64,000 nucleotides of DNA, from NCBI RefSeq assembly GCF_000471905.2, contig NW_006499563.1, positions 3,134,487 through 3,198,486 on the forward strand. The letters run 5' to 3'. The translations under genes and the position numbers were made by a program. The notes beneath the pieces are model-generated. The model had not been told where the DNA came from. It made no database searches and saw nothing but the letters and a program-made list of their open reading frames with translations. This stretch comes from Amborella trichopoda (Eukaryota; Streptophyta; Magnoliopsida; Amborellales; Amborellaceae). Positions 23,388-34,399 of this stretch are shown here, piece by piece (position 1 is the first letter of the stretch; each line of letters starts with the position of its first letter).

Positions 23388-23495
23388 TTCCGTGGCTATC
23401 TCTGGCCTGAACTCCATATATAAAGAATAGTTGGATTTTAAGTTCCGTGGCTATCTCTGGCCTGAACTCCATATACAAAGAACAGTTGGATTTCT
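23388..23495 (+). repeat. 54-bp direct duplication in the U3 of the B 3' LTR
   Basis: Two copies of AAGTTCCGTGGCTATCTC - TGGCCTGAACTCCATATA - AAAGAA.AGTTGGATTT lie back to back. The 5' LTR (near 9190-9240) and LTR F (near 33270-33320) have one copy only, so the duplication arose in this LTR after insertion or in its parent. Confidence 0.85.
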
Positions 23496-24032
23496 CACAC
23501 GAAGGCGTCAAAGCTGCTATAAATTCGGGCTGCCAGATTTCAAGGTTCTGGCTAAAAACTCAAGACGACAAAATCTTCATCCAAATACGAAATTGAGCTG
23601 CGTTTGTTGCAATGTGATCATGACGACATGCTCTGTGTGATTCAATGAAGAAAATGAAAAAAAACATCAAGGAACAAGCACACTATCAATCCGAAGTTTT
23701 CAAGATTCATCTAAAATTCAAGTCTCATGGTCGTGGCTTAAAAACACGATCTATGGCTCGAAATTGGTATCAAATCAATCGTCTTGCCAAGCCCTATAAG
23801 AAACTAATCACCTTTCAATCAAACGGGCATCAGAACAACTCGGGATCAGTCATGGAAGATCACGCAAGTTCTCAAGCAGCAGCAGGGATTGTTCTGAAAG
23901 TTCACACATTGTTAGGAAGAGGAAAAACAATCCTTTTGCACCCATTTTTAGAATTTATTTTAATTCAATAAATTTGTAATTATCTTTAATTTTTCAGTAT
24001 TTTTTTAGCGTCCACTCATGTTTGGGTCAAAT

Positions 24033-24042
24033 TATATATAAG
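24033..24042 (+). promoter_or_regulatory. LTR promoter TATA box (B 3' LTR)
   Basis: TATATATAAG lies downstream of the conserved block CCACTCATGTTTGGG and about 130 bp upstream of the CT-rich tract. The same arrangement occurs at 33864 (LTR F), 46489 (LTR G, plus), 52165 (LTR D, minus) and 55985 (LTR E, minus). Transcription of the element would start shortly after it. Confidence 0.65.
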
Positions 24043-24174
24043 CATGCAAAGCCAAATTGTAAAAAACCTTGGATTCATTTCTTCAATCAATCAATAAAGA
24101 CTTCATTTTTGCTTATGCTCGTGCGTGTGTCTTGGAGAGAGAGAAAGGAGAGAGAAGAAAATGTTGATAAGGTA

Positions 24175-24450
24175 ATTTTCTCTCTCCTCCCCTCTTTTCT
24201 CATTTCTCTCTCTTCTTCTCATCTCTATCTCTCCCTTTCTCTATCCTCTTTTTCATCTCTATCTCCCTTTCTCTCTCCTCATTCTCATCTCTCTCTCTTT
24301 TTCTCTCTTCTTCTCATCTTTATCTCTCCTCTTTCTCATCTCTATCTCCCTTTCTCTCTCCTTTTTCTCATCTCTATCTCTCTTTCTCTCTCCTTTTTCT
24401 CATCTATATCTCTCTTTCTCTCTCTTCTTCTCATCTTTATCTCTCTTCCC
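24175..24450 (+). repeat. CT-rich low-complexity tract in B 3' LTR
   Basis: This is a pyrimidine run of TCTCTC, CCTC and TCATCTCTATCTC words, much longer than at the matching place in the 5' LTR. The open frame across it is a product of the composition and is not a gene. Confidence 0.85.
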
Positions 24451-24464
24451 GTTCTCCTTGTAAA

Positions 24465-25241
24465 CACCATCGGCGATGCTAACACTGACTATGTCTTCTT
24501 TCTTCTCTTCCTCCAATGCAGTCGGTGAAGCCTAACGATGACTGCATCTTCTCTCTTTTATCTGTCTAATACAGTCAGTGAAGACTAGCGCCGACTGCAT
24601 CCTCTCTCTCTTCTCTATCTGATACAGTCGATGAACCCTAGCACTGACTACATCTTCTCTCTCTTCTCTATCTAATATAGTAGACGAAGCCTAATGTTGA
24701 CTGCATCCTCTCTCTCTTCTCTATCTACTACAGTTGGCGGAGCCTAGCACCGACTACATCTTCTCTCTCTTTTCTGACTAGCACAATCGGTGATGCCTAG
24801 CATCGATTGTGTCTTCTCTCTCCCCTTTTCTTAAACACAGCCAACGAAGCCTAGTGTCGATTGTGTCATTTTTCTCTCTTCTCATTCCAACCCAGCTGAC
24901 GATGTTAGCGCCGGCTGTGTCTTCTCTTGCCTCTTTTCTTAAACACAACCAATGAAGCCTAGCGTCGACTATGTCCTTTTTCTTTCTTCTCATTCCAACT
25001 CAACCGGCGATGCCCATCACCAACTATGACTTCTCTCTCCTCTCTTCTTAAACACAGCCGACGAAGCCTAACATCGACTGTGTCCTTTTTCTCTCTTCTC
25101 TTTTCAACCCAGCCGACGCTGCCCAGTGCCAACTGTGTCTTATCTCTCCTCACTTCTTAGCCGACGAGGCTTAGGACCAACGGTGTCCATCTCTCTTTTC
25201 TCTTTCCAACCCAGTCGGTGATGCCTAGCACCGACTGTGTC
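24465..25241 (+). repeat. Hairpin minisatellite in B 3' LTR
   Basis: About 14 units of 50-60 bp. At 25212-25237 the arms CAGTCGGTG and CACCGACTG are exact inverted repeats around ATGCCTAG. At 24782-24811 the arms are CACAATCGGTG and CATCGATTGTG, where A-T replaces G-C at one pair. Spacers are CT-rich. Confidence 0.85.
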
Positions 25242-26047
25242 TTTCACCCTCTTTTCTCCTTCCTTCTCTCTTCTCTCACTATCTTCTCCTTCTTTCTTTC
25301 TCTTCCTCTCTTTCTTTCTCTTCTCTTTCTTATTACCTCACTTCTTACTCTCTCTTTATAATTTTCATTCTTTCTGTTATCCTTTCGTTTGATTAAGAAG
25401 GGTTGAGATTAGCCTCTTATGGTAGTCTTGTCGTCTAGCCGTAATGTTGTTGTGCCAGAATTACTGCGCCCGCTTCATCGCCACGATAGAGTAACCATCG
25501 TGTATAGCTAGTCAATATCAGTATTAACATCTAGTAGTAATCTTGTTGAGCTGATCAGGGTTACCAAGCCCGTTTTACTACCACATCAGGCCAATTACCC
25601 ACCAGCTTAATCATTGTGTTGATCTCCCTGCCTGGTCAAATTCTTCTTTCCCCCCATCTTTCCTCTCTCGTTTTCCTTCTTCTTTTGAATATGCACGCCT
25701 GTGTACATTCACCCAAAAGGCTAGGTGAGGTCCACTGACCCACCTGTCTTATAACCTTTGCTATATATGTGTGATTGCAGAAAACAGGAGAATACAAGTC
25801 AAGGGAGGCAATTTCAAACCGATTTTATTATTGGGGGGGCTTTCTTCGTGATCTAAGAGGGTGCTCACGTGAGTCAGCTTGAGGAAGTCTCGAAGCCACC
25901 TTAAATTCCTCTCTCATCGGTTGGTAATACCTGCCTTTGTTCTCTAACAAGGTTCCCAGATCTCAAAAATCATGGGTATCCCCGAAACCCGAGACATGTG
26001 CCACTCGATCATCTAGATTTGGAGGGCGAGATCGAGGCACCTAATCA

Positions 26048-26620
26048 AATATTTGAGGAACAGGGTCGCCGGCCTCTAGGCATAAGGCGGCACAACTAGC
26101 TTCCTTTTATGTATACTAAGATTGAGAAAAGAAAGGGGTTCAACACATACCTTCGTGATGCCATTTTTAGTCAGAAATTTAAGGCATTGATGGAGCGTAG
26201 GGGAGACCACGAGGTTTTTTATGCAGCCATGGTCTTCCTAGCAGCATGTTGAATGAAGGTTTTATGTCCAAGACATAAAACTTTATCACTTGGATGGTAG
26301 GGCCGATCTTGAGTGTGAGAGGTAGTATGCCTTCAACCTGTCTCTTGGTCTCGTCATATGCAGCGATAGTTAGTTGACATGGCCCGAAGGCATCAGAGAT
26401 TTTCCTATCTGCTTCACTATTTTCCTATCCACAAGTACTCTTCGTATCTCATATCCTTGCATAAAAAAAATGATGTGCAGATGTTGGACATGAAAGTGGT
26501 TGAAACTGGCTGGGATGTCATCGTCGGTGAACATGATCGGCATTGGTGCCATCAGTTGGTTCATCATTCTGTACAACTCATTCGGCTGTGTGTTGCTCAG
26601 GATGTGTGTTTTGACGAGGA
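26048..26620 (-). pseudogene. pol: Protease remnant of element A, active site lost
   Basis: The minus strand reads FTDDDIPASFNHFHVQHL and MQGYEIRRVLVD (about 26410-26490), the approach to the aspartic protease active site. The Asp is kept, but the usual D-G/T-G-S-A run that should follow is replaced and a stop appears. Further left, in another frame, come GILPLTLKIGPTIQVIKFYV and FNMLLGRPWLH (about 26230-26310), the usual end of plant Ty3 proteases, then PTLHQCLKFLTKNG up to the B insertion. It processes the Gag-Pol polyprotein in intact elements. Confidence 0.85.
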
Positions 26621-29179
26621 CCTTTTCGATCTGGGCTATATGTGCTGGTGAAATGGCAAGCAGCTCCAAGATAGAGATTTGAGCCTGGATCTTCTCGAGA
26701 TGAGCTGGTAGATCGTAGGAGGTTGCAGAACCTTGAATCTCTTTATTCAGCTCATGATCTGCGACCCCAGCTGGTTGTCTAGCTTTTGAGGTGTTTCCCA
26801 TTCTTTCATCAAGAGTATCGGCCATCAATTGAATGACTGTGAACGCTTGACCTCTTCGGGTAAGGGAATCGACCTCATCAGCGTGAAGCTCGATAGGGTC
26901 AGCCCTAGCAAGAGTAATGGAAGACTTTGAGGTGTTGGCCCCTTGTTTGGAAGATGATCCCTTTTTGTTGATTCTAACCATATCGATCTCTAGTGTGTCA
27001 TCTTCGTCATATCAGTCCCACTTGGGAAGGTTATCGAGGTTTGGAGGTGAAGGACTTCCTCTTAGAAGGCTCAAAATCTTCTTTGAGCTCTTGAAAGTGA
27101 TGATCACAAGCCAATATGAATTGACTGCAATCATCTTCTTTGTCTCCACTCTCAATCATGTGAATAACGACATTCTCTTTCGAGTTTTCTTGAGCTCCCG
27201 GCTTTTTGACCTTTGCGACCATATTTTTAGGGAGAGGATTTACGAAGATACCCATCTTTTGATTAGGCTCTTCGACAGGTTGATTTCTAAGTGCGACAGT
27301 GATGTCCCCCCTATTGATCAACCCTTGAATCACCCGTTTCAAATACAAATAATTTTGAGTATCATGAGCATGTTTTTTATGCCATTTGCACCACCTGCTC
27401 TTATCCGTGACTTAAAATGGTGGTTCAGATGGTGGTGGGAGATAAACCATGTTTCTATCCAAGAGTAATTCATTCTATTGGGGCTTTGAGAGGGGTGAAA
27501 TTATCCTCTCGCCTTTTATTATTACTTTAAGCATTGGCTTTAGGCTAACCCCTTCAGTTTTGGTTCTGATTGTTGCGTTGAGCAGCTGAACCTTGAGTTG
27601 CTCCGTTAACGAGAATCTCATTAACTTGACCGAAAGAATTCACCTTCCTATTGTTTTTTTTCTTATTTTGGGGAGTTGTTATCAGTTTTTTGTCGGGCCT
27701 GGTGCTGAGGAGTGTCTCTCTGGCCCTTTCATGTCGCGCCACCTGCTCAATCATGGAGTCGAAGGAGTAGGGGATAAGACCTTGGCTGAAGAAGGTTATG
27801 TATTCAGGAGCGGCATTTTCTAAGACATGAGTATCTGGATCCCTAAGTGGACATTCTATGACCAGCATCGCTGCCTCGTGGAATCGACCAATGAAATCCT
27901 CGAAGGATTCTCCTTGGTTTTGTTTCGTTGCACTGAGCTCACCCAAGGAGAGAGGTCTTAGTGTCGACCCGCGGTAGTGAGAGACAAATAGGTTGAAAAT
28001 TTCGTCTTGAGTAATGTGTGGTCGAGTGGACATTATTCTCTTATGCCAGTTCAAGGACTCGCCGGTCAATGTTTGTGAAAATATGATCTTCAGTTTGTTA
28101 TGCGTGTCTCGTAAAGCTTGAATGGATAGGAGGTATGCATTGATGTGAGTATCTGGATCGCTCTTCTCATTGAACTTGTTTCTAAATTCTGGGACGACAA
28201 TTCCTAGGGGAAGGTCTGCCATGCTTCCAAGGGTCTCATGAACATAGGCCTTTGGGGGTAGAATTTCTTACATGCCCATTCTTATAAGCATATCCTGCAT
28301 TGCTTTTAAGGTGCCTTCATGTTGGGTATTTAGCATGACAGTAGGCCCACCAGTAGGTGGGTTCCCAAGCATAAACTGATGAGTTGAAACTTGGGGTACA
28401 TGTTGGCCTGCATGGCCTTGACCTTGATGAGCCGCAGTTACCGGGGAAGTTTGATGCATTTCTGCTTGAGGGGCACACTAACTTATAGGTGTCACCACCA
28501 GTTGTGGAAATTGCACTGTTTGTTGGACCGGATGAACTAGAGTGACCGATTGAAGAATCGGCTGACTCGGTTGTGCTAGGGGTTGACCTATACCACTAAG
28601 TTGGTTTGGGATCGACCTGTAAGCTGAGGTATGAACAGTGTAACCTAGGTCAACTAGCCTTTTAAGGGCAGCTTGGACACTCATCTCGCCTAAGGGTTGG
28701 ACTAGATTGATACCTCTGCTTCGTACAGTGCTCAGGACATCATGAGTTGTACTATGGTGGCTTGAGGATGGGTTGGATCCCCTAAACCTAGGTGGGTCTT
28801 GGTTTTCCGGTTGCTATGCCTCAAGGTTATCTTGGTTCGAGTTACGGGAAATGGCGTTTGATACGACCTGAACTTCTTCCTTCGTTCAGCTTCTACTTTG
28901 GTTGCCTAAAAGCCCTTGCAAGACGACCCCAGGTTGGACCCCTTGACTATTCAAAGTCTTTCGGGTTGAACTAGCTTTTCGGACCACACAAATCTTAGGA
29001 TTAGGAGTAGACCCTTTGAACTCTGCCTCTAATTGAAGACAAGGGCATTGAATAATGGATTGACCTGAGTTATGTCGATAGTCCCAAGGGATCGTGGCAT
29101 ACTGGTCCCTAAGTTTGGGCAGGTTAGGCTTAGAGTCGGCAGTGGAGCGATCATCATAGTCACCTTGAGTGACTGACAT
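26621..29179 (-). pseudogene. gag: Gag of element A, broken
   Basis: The capsid-like domain is open for 222 codons at 27554-28222: IVVPEFRNKFNEKSDPDTH, TGESLNWHKRIM, and TKQNQGESFEDFIGRFHEA, a retrotransposon gag signature. Downstream (27031-27480) a zinc-knuckle remnant reads WCKWHKKHAHDTQNY, in which the last cysteine has become tyrosine, followed by LKRVIQGLINRGD. Upstream pieces (28268-28459, 28478-28684, 28886-29179) form a Gln/Pro-rich N-terminal region starting MSVTQGDYDDRS. 26621-27030 is a linker before protease. Stops separate every piece. Confidence 0.87.
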
Positions 29180-30074
29180 GGTGATTGCTTTTGATGGGGT
29201 TCTAGAATCTAGACTTAGGTAAGACCTAGACTCGATGACTTAGGGCAAACCTAGCCTGACTCTAGGGGAAACCTTAACTAAGACCTAAGCTAAGACTAGA
29301 CTGGATAAAACTAAACTTGCTAGACTCAATGGGTTTTGGTTCAGACCTTGAAATCGGGTAAGCCTAGTCTAGCTCTAGAGGCAACTCTAAACTTAGACCT
29401 ACGCTAGAACCTAGACTAAGATCTAGACTAGATAGGTACGAGTCTCAGCTAGAACCAAGAGTGGGTCTACGTTCAAACAAGGTCTGAGCCTGGTTCGGAC
29501 CTGGACTCAGCTGGGTGCAAGCCTAGGCTTGGACCTAGAGGGTTGTGATAACAAGACCGAGATGGACCTGGACTGGATCAAAGTTGAGCTAGACACAAGT
29601 GCTTGGCTCGGACCAAAATGGGGCGTAGGTTCGGACTTGGGTGTGAACCTGATTCGGACCTAAGCTAGGCTGGGAATAAGCATGAACATAGACCCAGAGA
29701 ATTTTGATGATCAGACCAGGTGTGGGCCCGGATTGGATCGAGGATGAACTAGGAATGAGCCTTCAGCTCGAACCAAGAGGGGGACCTAGGTTCAGACCAA
29801 GACAAAACCTGGTTCAGACCTGAGTTAAGCTGGGTACAAGCCTGGACTTGATCCCAAAGGGTTTCGCTCGGACCAAAGCGCGTCCGGACTGAGATCTAAG
29901 ATTAACCAACAGAAATAAGCGAGCATAGCACACGAAAACGTTTGACCTAGATTATAGGTAGGCATGGCTTGAGAATGGGTTCCTAACTATTGAAATGCAG
30001 CTAGGCTAATATAGGCCTCCTCTTATAGGATATTCACCAGGTCCTACTATAAACGGAGTTGCTCTGAGGCAAAG
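29180..30074 (-). other. Leader of element A with internal repeats
   Basis: Non-coding. About 29494-29890 contains two and a half diverged copies of a 165-185 bp unit, recognised by GGGTGCAAGCCTAGGCTTGG / GGGTACAAGCCTGGACTTG, CTGGATTGGATC / CTGGACTGGATC, and CTCGGACCAAAATGGGG / CTCGAACCAAGAGGGGG. Earlier sequence (29220-29480) is rich in CTAGACTTAGACC words. A degenerate PBS may lie at about 30035-30065 (minus strand GCAACTCCGTTTATAG), but this is weak. Confidence 0.55.
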
Positions 30075-32195
30075 GATTACAGAGCGGATAGTTAAAGTTA
30101 CGCGAATCCCAACCGCCTCAACTCTCAAAGCTAGGTTCCCCTCACACCTTTAATGCGGATTTTGGGGTTTTTCAAAATATTTTTTTGCTGGTTTCCTGGG
30201 GATTCTCGATCCGGTGTGTGCTGGAGTGTCTAAAGAAGCATGCAAGAAAAAATAAAGTGGTAAGAAGGCAGGCACACAATGAAATGAAGAAATAAAGCGA
30301 GCACTTGGCACCAGTCATGCTTAGCGATGCACGCTTTGAGGAGAAGCTCACTTAAAGCACAATATAAATGGAGGGATAGGCAACCCCAAAGAAAGTACTG
30401 TCAAAACAATGAGACCAAGCACAGTCTGTGCAAAGTTGAGTGCGACCAAAGTTGAGGGTGACTCGAACAAGACACGGTTCAAGGAGGGTGCAAGTGACAC
30501 TCAATGTATTATTTTTATTTTTTATTTTTTTATATATTTATCTTTGATGAAACACAGTTAAACAAAGCATGGTGAAAGTAGGGAAAACATGATTCCAATC
30601 AAAATTAACAAACTAATCAGAAAGCCATGAACAGAACAGACCTATCTGAAGCAAAATATTTGTTTTTATATTTTTAAAATTTTTATTTTAAGCCACAAAT
30701 TGGTAAACATGAACAAAAAAAGGCTCTGAAATAGGCATGTGGGGTCCCAGAAGTTTTCTAGGACCACTTCAATTGGGCAACACTGGTTGTGTCGCCCGGG
30801 CGGCACTACTGGTGTCGCCCTTGCAGGCTAGGCGACACTGCTAAGTCGTGGGAGGCAAGGCACACAGGGGGATAGGNNNNNNNNNNNNNNNNNNNNNNNN
30901 NNNNNNNNNNNNNNNNNNNNNNNNNNNNNNNNNNNNNNNNNNNNNNNNNNNNNNNNNNNNNNNNATTAAGGCTACAATAATCTTGTAGAGGCAAAGAAAA
31001 TAATATTTATAATGAAATAAATTAAAACAGAGTCAAGCAGAACTGTGTAGACAAAACAGACCTGAATCAAGTAAAATATTTTTTTTGTATTTTTAAAAAT
31101 TGTATTTTGATCTAGAAGGTTTTGAGTAGTCACAAGAGAGATCCTATAACAATATTGAAAAGTTTCAAAAGATTCTGAAACTTCTAAATTTGGGAGACAA
31201 GGGGAGTGTCGCCCTGGATCTGGGAGGTACTGGTGGTGTCACCCAGAAAAAACGGGGTTTCGCAACACCGAAACCTAGGTCCTGGTCACAACAAACTTTT
31301 GGGACCTTTCGTGACTAAAAACAGTGAAAAAAATCGTATTTTGACGCTTGGATCAAGCTCGAAAGACCCCATGGTGGGCTCCAAATTGTTTACGATGAAG
31401 ATCTGACAGATCATCTGACGAAGATCTCTCGAATCTTAACACTTTAAACTGATGAAAAAGAAGTGGTAGAGAATGTGAGACAAATCAAATTCAGAAATGA
31501 GGCCAGATTTGCCCGAAAATGAGCATATCTGCTTTCAGATCTGTGGCAGAGCCAGCATGATCCAAAACATCAAAACACAATTTAAAAGTAGTCTCTTTCT
31601 ATCTCCTAAGTTTCTCTCCTTGGAAATGTCAAATGGCCATGAAGAGAGATTATAAAGGGGCCAAGGATCTGTTGGAAAGGATAACTTTTCATAACCAACA
31701 GATATCCCAGCCAAAAATTCAGTTTTAGGGGTACGGATCTGGGCGACACTGGTGGTGTCACTTGGGCGACACGCTTAGTGTCGCCCAAAAAAAATTGGCA
31801 AAAAATCATCAAAAAGGGTAAGAAATCGAAGCCTAAATGAAAATTCCAAGTTTGGGCCAAAAGGGTCTGGGCGATACCACTCAATGTCGCTTAAACTAAA
31901 ACTGATCAAAATTAATATTTTTCACTTCTGGTGTGCTCCTCATCCTCTTGTGAAGCTCTCAAAGGAAATTTGGGTCCAAAATGATTTTTTTACTATTTTT
32001 AATGATTGTTTTGGTAAACAGGGTGTATGTAGGATTCTGGGTAAAAACAGGGTTTCTGCAAGGTTTCGGGTAGACAGATTGGTTCTGGGTCACAAGGTAG
32101 GTATTGTGAACTATGGATTTTGATTTTCTAAGATAAGTATGGTCTCAAGAGTTAGGAAACCATAGAATTGCCAGATTTAAAATGGGGTGTCTACA
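30075..32195 (-). repeat. 5' LTR of element A (family III)
   Basis: The right edge GGGGTGTCTACA reads TGTAGACACCCC on the minus strand, a common plant LTR start. The left limit is approximate, because no clean CA edge or PBS was found. Inside, GTGTCGCC and its reverse GGCGACAC recur near 30790, 30830, 31206, 31233, 31745, 31770, 31783 and 31880. TTATAAAGGGG near 31650 could be a minus-strand TATA. An 88-base N gap interrupts it. Confidence 0.65.
30877..30964. other. Assembly gap (N)
   Basis: 88 unresolved bases inside the element A LTR, next to a GC-rich GTGTCGCC inverted-word cluster. Nothing can be said about the content. Confidence 0.99.
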
Positions 32196-32200
32196 AGACT
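32196..32200. other. Presumed target site duplication of element A (AGACT)
   Basis: The five bases directly after the A LTR edge are AGACT. Immediately after them, AAATGGGAAAAATGCCCTT aligns with AAATGGGAATAATTCCCTT in element B (about 22319-22337), so A inserted into an F copy at this point. The matching copy on the far side of A is outside the window. Confidence 0.5.
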
Positions 32201-33863
32201 AAATGGGAAAAATGCCCTTAAAAGCATGGCACTCGACGGTCAGACGGACCTAATTCTGACCAACAAGGTTCGTACAAAATCCTAAGCAGTTAGAATCACA
32301 AACAGTCCAAGCGAGGGTGAGGACTTTGATAGGATCCCTTAAAAGTCTCTTCTCCCCCTAAGTCTCTACGGATGGACCTATACATTGCATCCAAACGTCT
32401 GAGCATCCTAGTTACAACATTGCATGAATCTCCTCGGTGTTCACGTGGTCTTGTGGCTAGGAAGAAAAAAGTAATAAAGCCAAAGGAAATTTTTCGAATG
32501 TTGCCCTTCTCGCTTCTCTCGAAGTACAACATTCGGTGGGGTAAGCAGTTTGAAGACATTTTTCAGCCCCTTACATCCCCGATGCGGAATAAATGAGAAG
32601 TTGGTCAATAAAGCCTTGACATACAGTGAAATTCCTAACATACTCAACATTACCCCAGAATGGGTCAAAATCTTCCTAAGCACTTCAAAAGGCCACTTGC
32701 CAAGTTTCGTCGCAATCTGACATGTCTAAGGGAGCGTTGACAAAGAAACAGTTTCGGAAAAATCAGCATCTAGTACCCTGAAACGGACCTCGTAACTAGT
32801 ACTTTATTTTTGGTGTATCAAACAGTTGTGAGACTACGACCATTGGATCTGGCACAATCGAAAACCCCTTGGGGTCAAGTTTCAGTTTAAACAAACGTTC
32901 CAGGACAAAGTTATGAGTGAAACATTAAAAAGGGGTAGGCCGCAGGCTATTCCCATGCGGTCTCCCTGCACCAATCTCTATTGAAGGAGACTGGTTTGCA
33001 CAGTCATGAGCAACAACTTTGAAGACTCGTATCTCACTCGTCTTATGTCGGATCGCACTCAAATTTGGTGAGCGTGTTCGTCTTGTCAAGACAAGCGTTT
33101 TAATATGTGGCCCGCCCCGTGACAATCCCTAAGCAGAGAAAAAAACTAGAGAGAAGTTGGCAATTCGTGAAGACAGTTGCAGAAAATTCAAGAGCAAAAT
33201 GTCTCTCTCTAGCAGCCATATCAAGGCGTTTGTGTACCCAATCGACGCGAAACCAATTGCATTATGTACGTAAGGTCCAAGGCTATTTCTGGTCCGAACC
33301 CCACGTACGATGAATAGTTAGATTCGGCACACAAAGGCGTCAAAAGTTGTTGCAGATTCCGACCACCGGATTTCAGGATTCGGCAAAAAACCCAAGATAA
33401 CAAAATATTCGCATGGACACGAAATCAAGCTGTGTTTGTTGTAATGTGATCGTAACGACATGCTCAGTGCAATTTAGAGAAGAAAGCAAAGAAAAAATCA
33501 AGAACCAAGCACACTATCGTTCAAAAGTTTTCAAGATCTATGCAAATTTTGATTCGCATGATTGTGGCCTAAAGCAGCGATCCGTGGCTTGAAGTTGGTA
33601 TCATATCGATCATCATGCCGAGCTCGACAAGAAAGCACTCATCTTTCGGTCAAACGGACACCAGTGCAACCCTAAATCATCCATGGAAGATCACGCAAGT
33701 TCTAGGGCAGGAACATGGACTGTTTTGAAATTTCATGTATTGTTGGGCAGGGGCAAAACGATCCTTTTGCACATATTTTTAGATTTTTCCTTAATTCAAT
33801 TAAATTGTAATTGTCATCAACAAGGCTAGATTTTGGGCATCCACCCATGTTTGGGCCCAATTC

Positions 33864-33871
33864 TATAAATA
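33864..33871 (+). promoter_or_regulatory. LTR promoter TATA box (F)
   Basis: TATAAATA follows CATCCACCCATGTTTGGGC and precedes the CT-rich tract, at the same relative place as in the other family I LTRs. Confidence 0.65.
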
Positions 33872-34399
33872 CGTGCTAAACCTAATTGTAAAAAGATCCC
33901 TCAATTTTTCATCTCATGAATAAAATTTGAGAGTTTCACATTGAAATTGTGGGCACGTCTTAAAGAGAGAGGAGAGAGAAGAAAAAGTTTGATACCCTTT
34001 AGTGAAGGTAACTTTCTTTCTTCTCCTCTCATCTCTCTCTTTCTCTCTCCTCTCCTCTTTTCTCTCTCTTCTCTTCTCCCCTATCTCTTTCTCTCTCCTC
34101 TTCTCATCTCTCTCTTTCTCCCTCCTCTTCTTGTCTATCCCGTTCTCTTTCCTCTCTCTTTCCTTATCTTCATTATTCGCTATGCTTCTCTCTCTTTTAT
34201 CTTTCCTTTCTCTTTCATCGCTTTCCTAATCTCTCCTTTCTTTCAACTTGTTCTCTTCTTTCTTTCTCTTCTCCATTCATGCCCAGTGTAGCCTATCACC
34301 AAGTATGATGACCTCCTAATCTTGGAACATATGCAGTGAGTTGGACCTTAACCCGAGCGACGCGCCCGGCCACTGTCCAAGTTCCCTTACCTCTTTTCC

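Larger units (their letters stand above)
8465..26047 (+). mobile_element. Element B: gag-only LTR retrotransposon with antisense PMD ORF
   Basis: It consists of LTRs at 8465-11342 and 22668-26047, a PBS at 11346-11364, gag remnants to about 15381, a minus-strand PMD ORF (15740-18150), several tandem repeat blocks and a polypurine tract just before the 3' LTR. No RT, RNase H or integrase motif was found on either strand of the 11.3-kb interior. It interrupts element A between protease and G-patch. The five bases before the 5' LTR (GCAGA) and after the 3' LTR (AATAT) do not match, so the target duplication is lost or the edges are slightly off. In one 114-base stretch compared between the LTRs I counted about 11 differences, so the insertion is not recent. 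Confidence 0.85.
22668..26047 (+). repeat. 3' LTR of element B (family I)
   Basis: It starts TGTTTGAACACATTTTTC and ends GGCACCTAATCA. Compared with the 5' LTR it has an extra 54-bp duplication (23388-23495), a longer CT-rich tract (24175-24450) and its own hairpin array (24465-25241). The U5 part keeps GAAAACAGGAGAATACAAG (about 25780) and GAGATCGAGGCACC near the end. Confidence 0.9.
1..32195 (-). mobile_element. Element A: Ty3/gypsy LTR retrotransposon, minus strand, split by element B
   Basis: Reading the minus strand from right to left gives a 5' LTR (about 30075-32195), leader, gag, protease, a G-patch-like segment, reverse transcriptase, RNase H and integrase, then a plus-strand plant-mobile-domain ORF in the 3' region. 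RT before integrase defines Ty3/gypsy. The coding order breaks after the protease remnant at 26048 and resumes at 8464, which is exactly where element B is inserted. The right edge is GGGGTGTCTACA, the reverse of a TGTAGACACC start. The 3' LTR is not recognised and probably lies left of the window. Many stops, frameshifts and active-site changes show that this copy is dead. The left limit is simply the window edge. Confidence 0.85.

Noticed and set aside
8460-26052. Target site duplication for element B
   Set aside because: GCAGA before the 5' LTR and AATAT after the 3' LTR do not match. I could not find an alternative edge with a convincing repeat.
30806-30994. Open frame across the N gap
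   Set aside because: Most of it is unknown sequence, so it carries no evidence.
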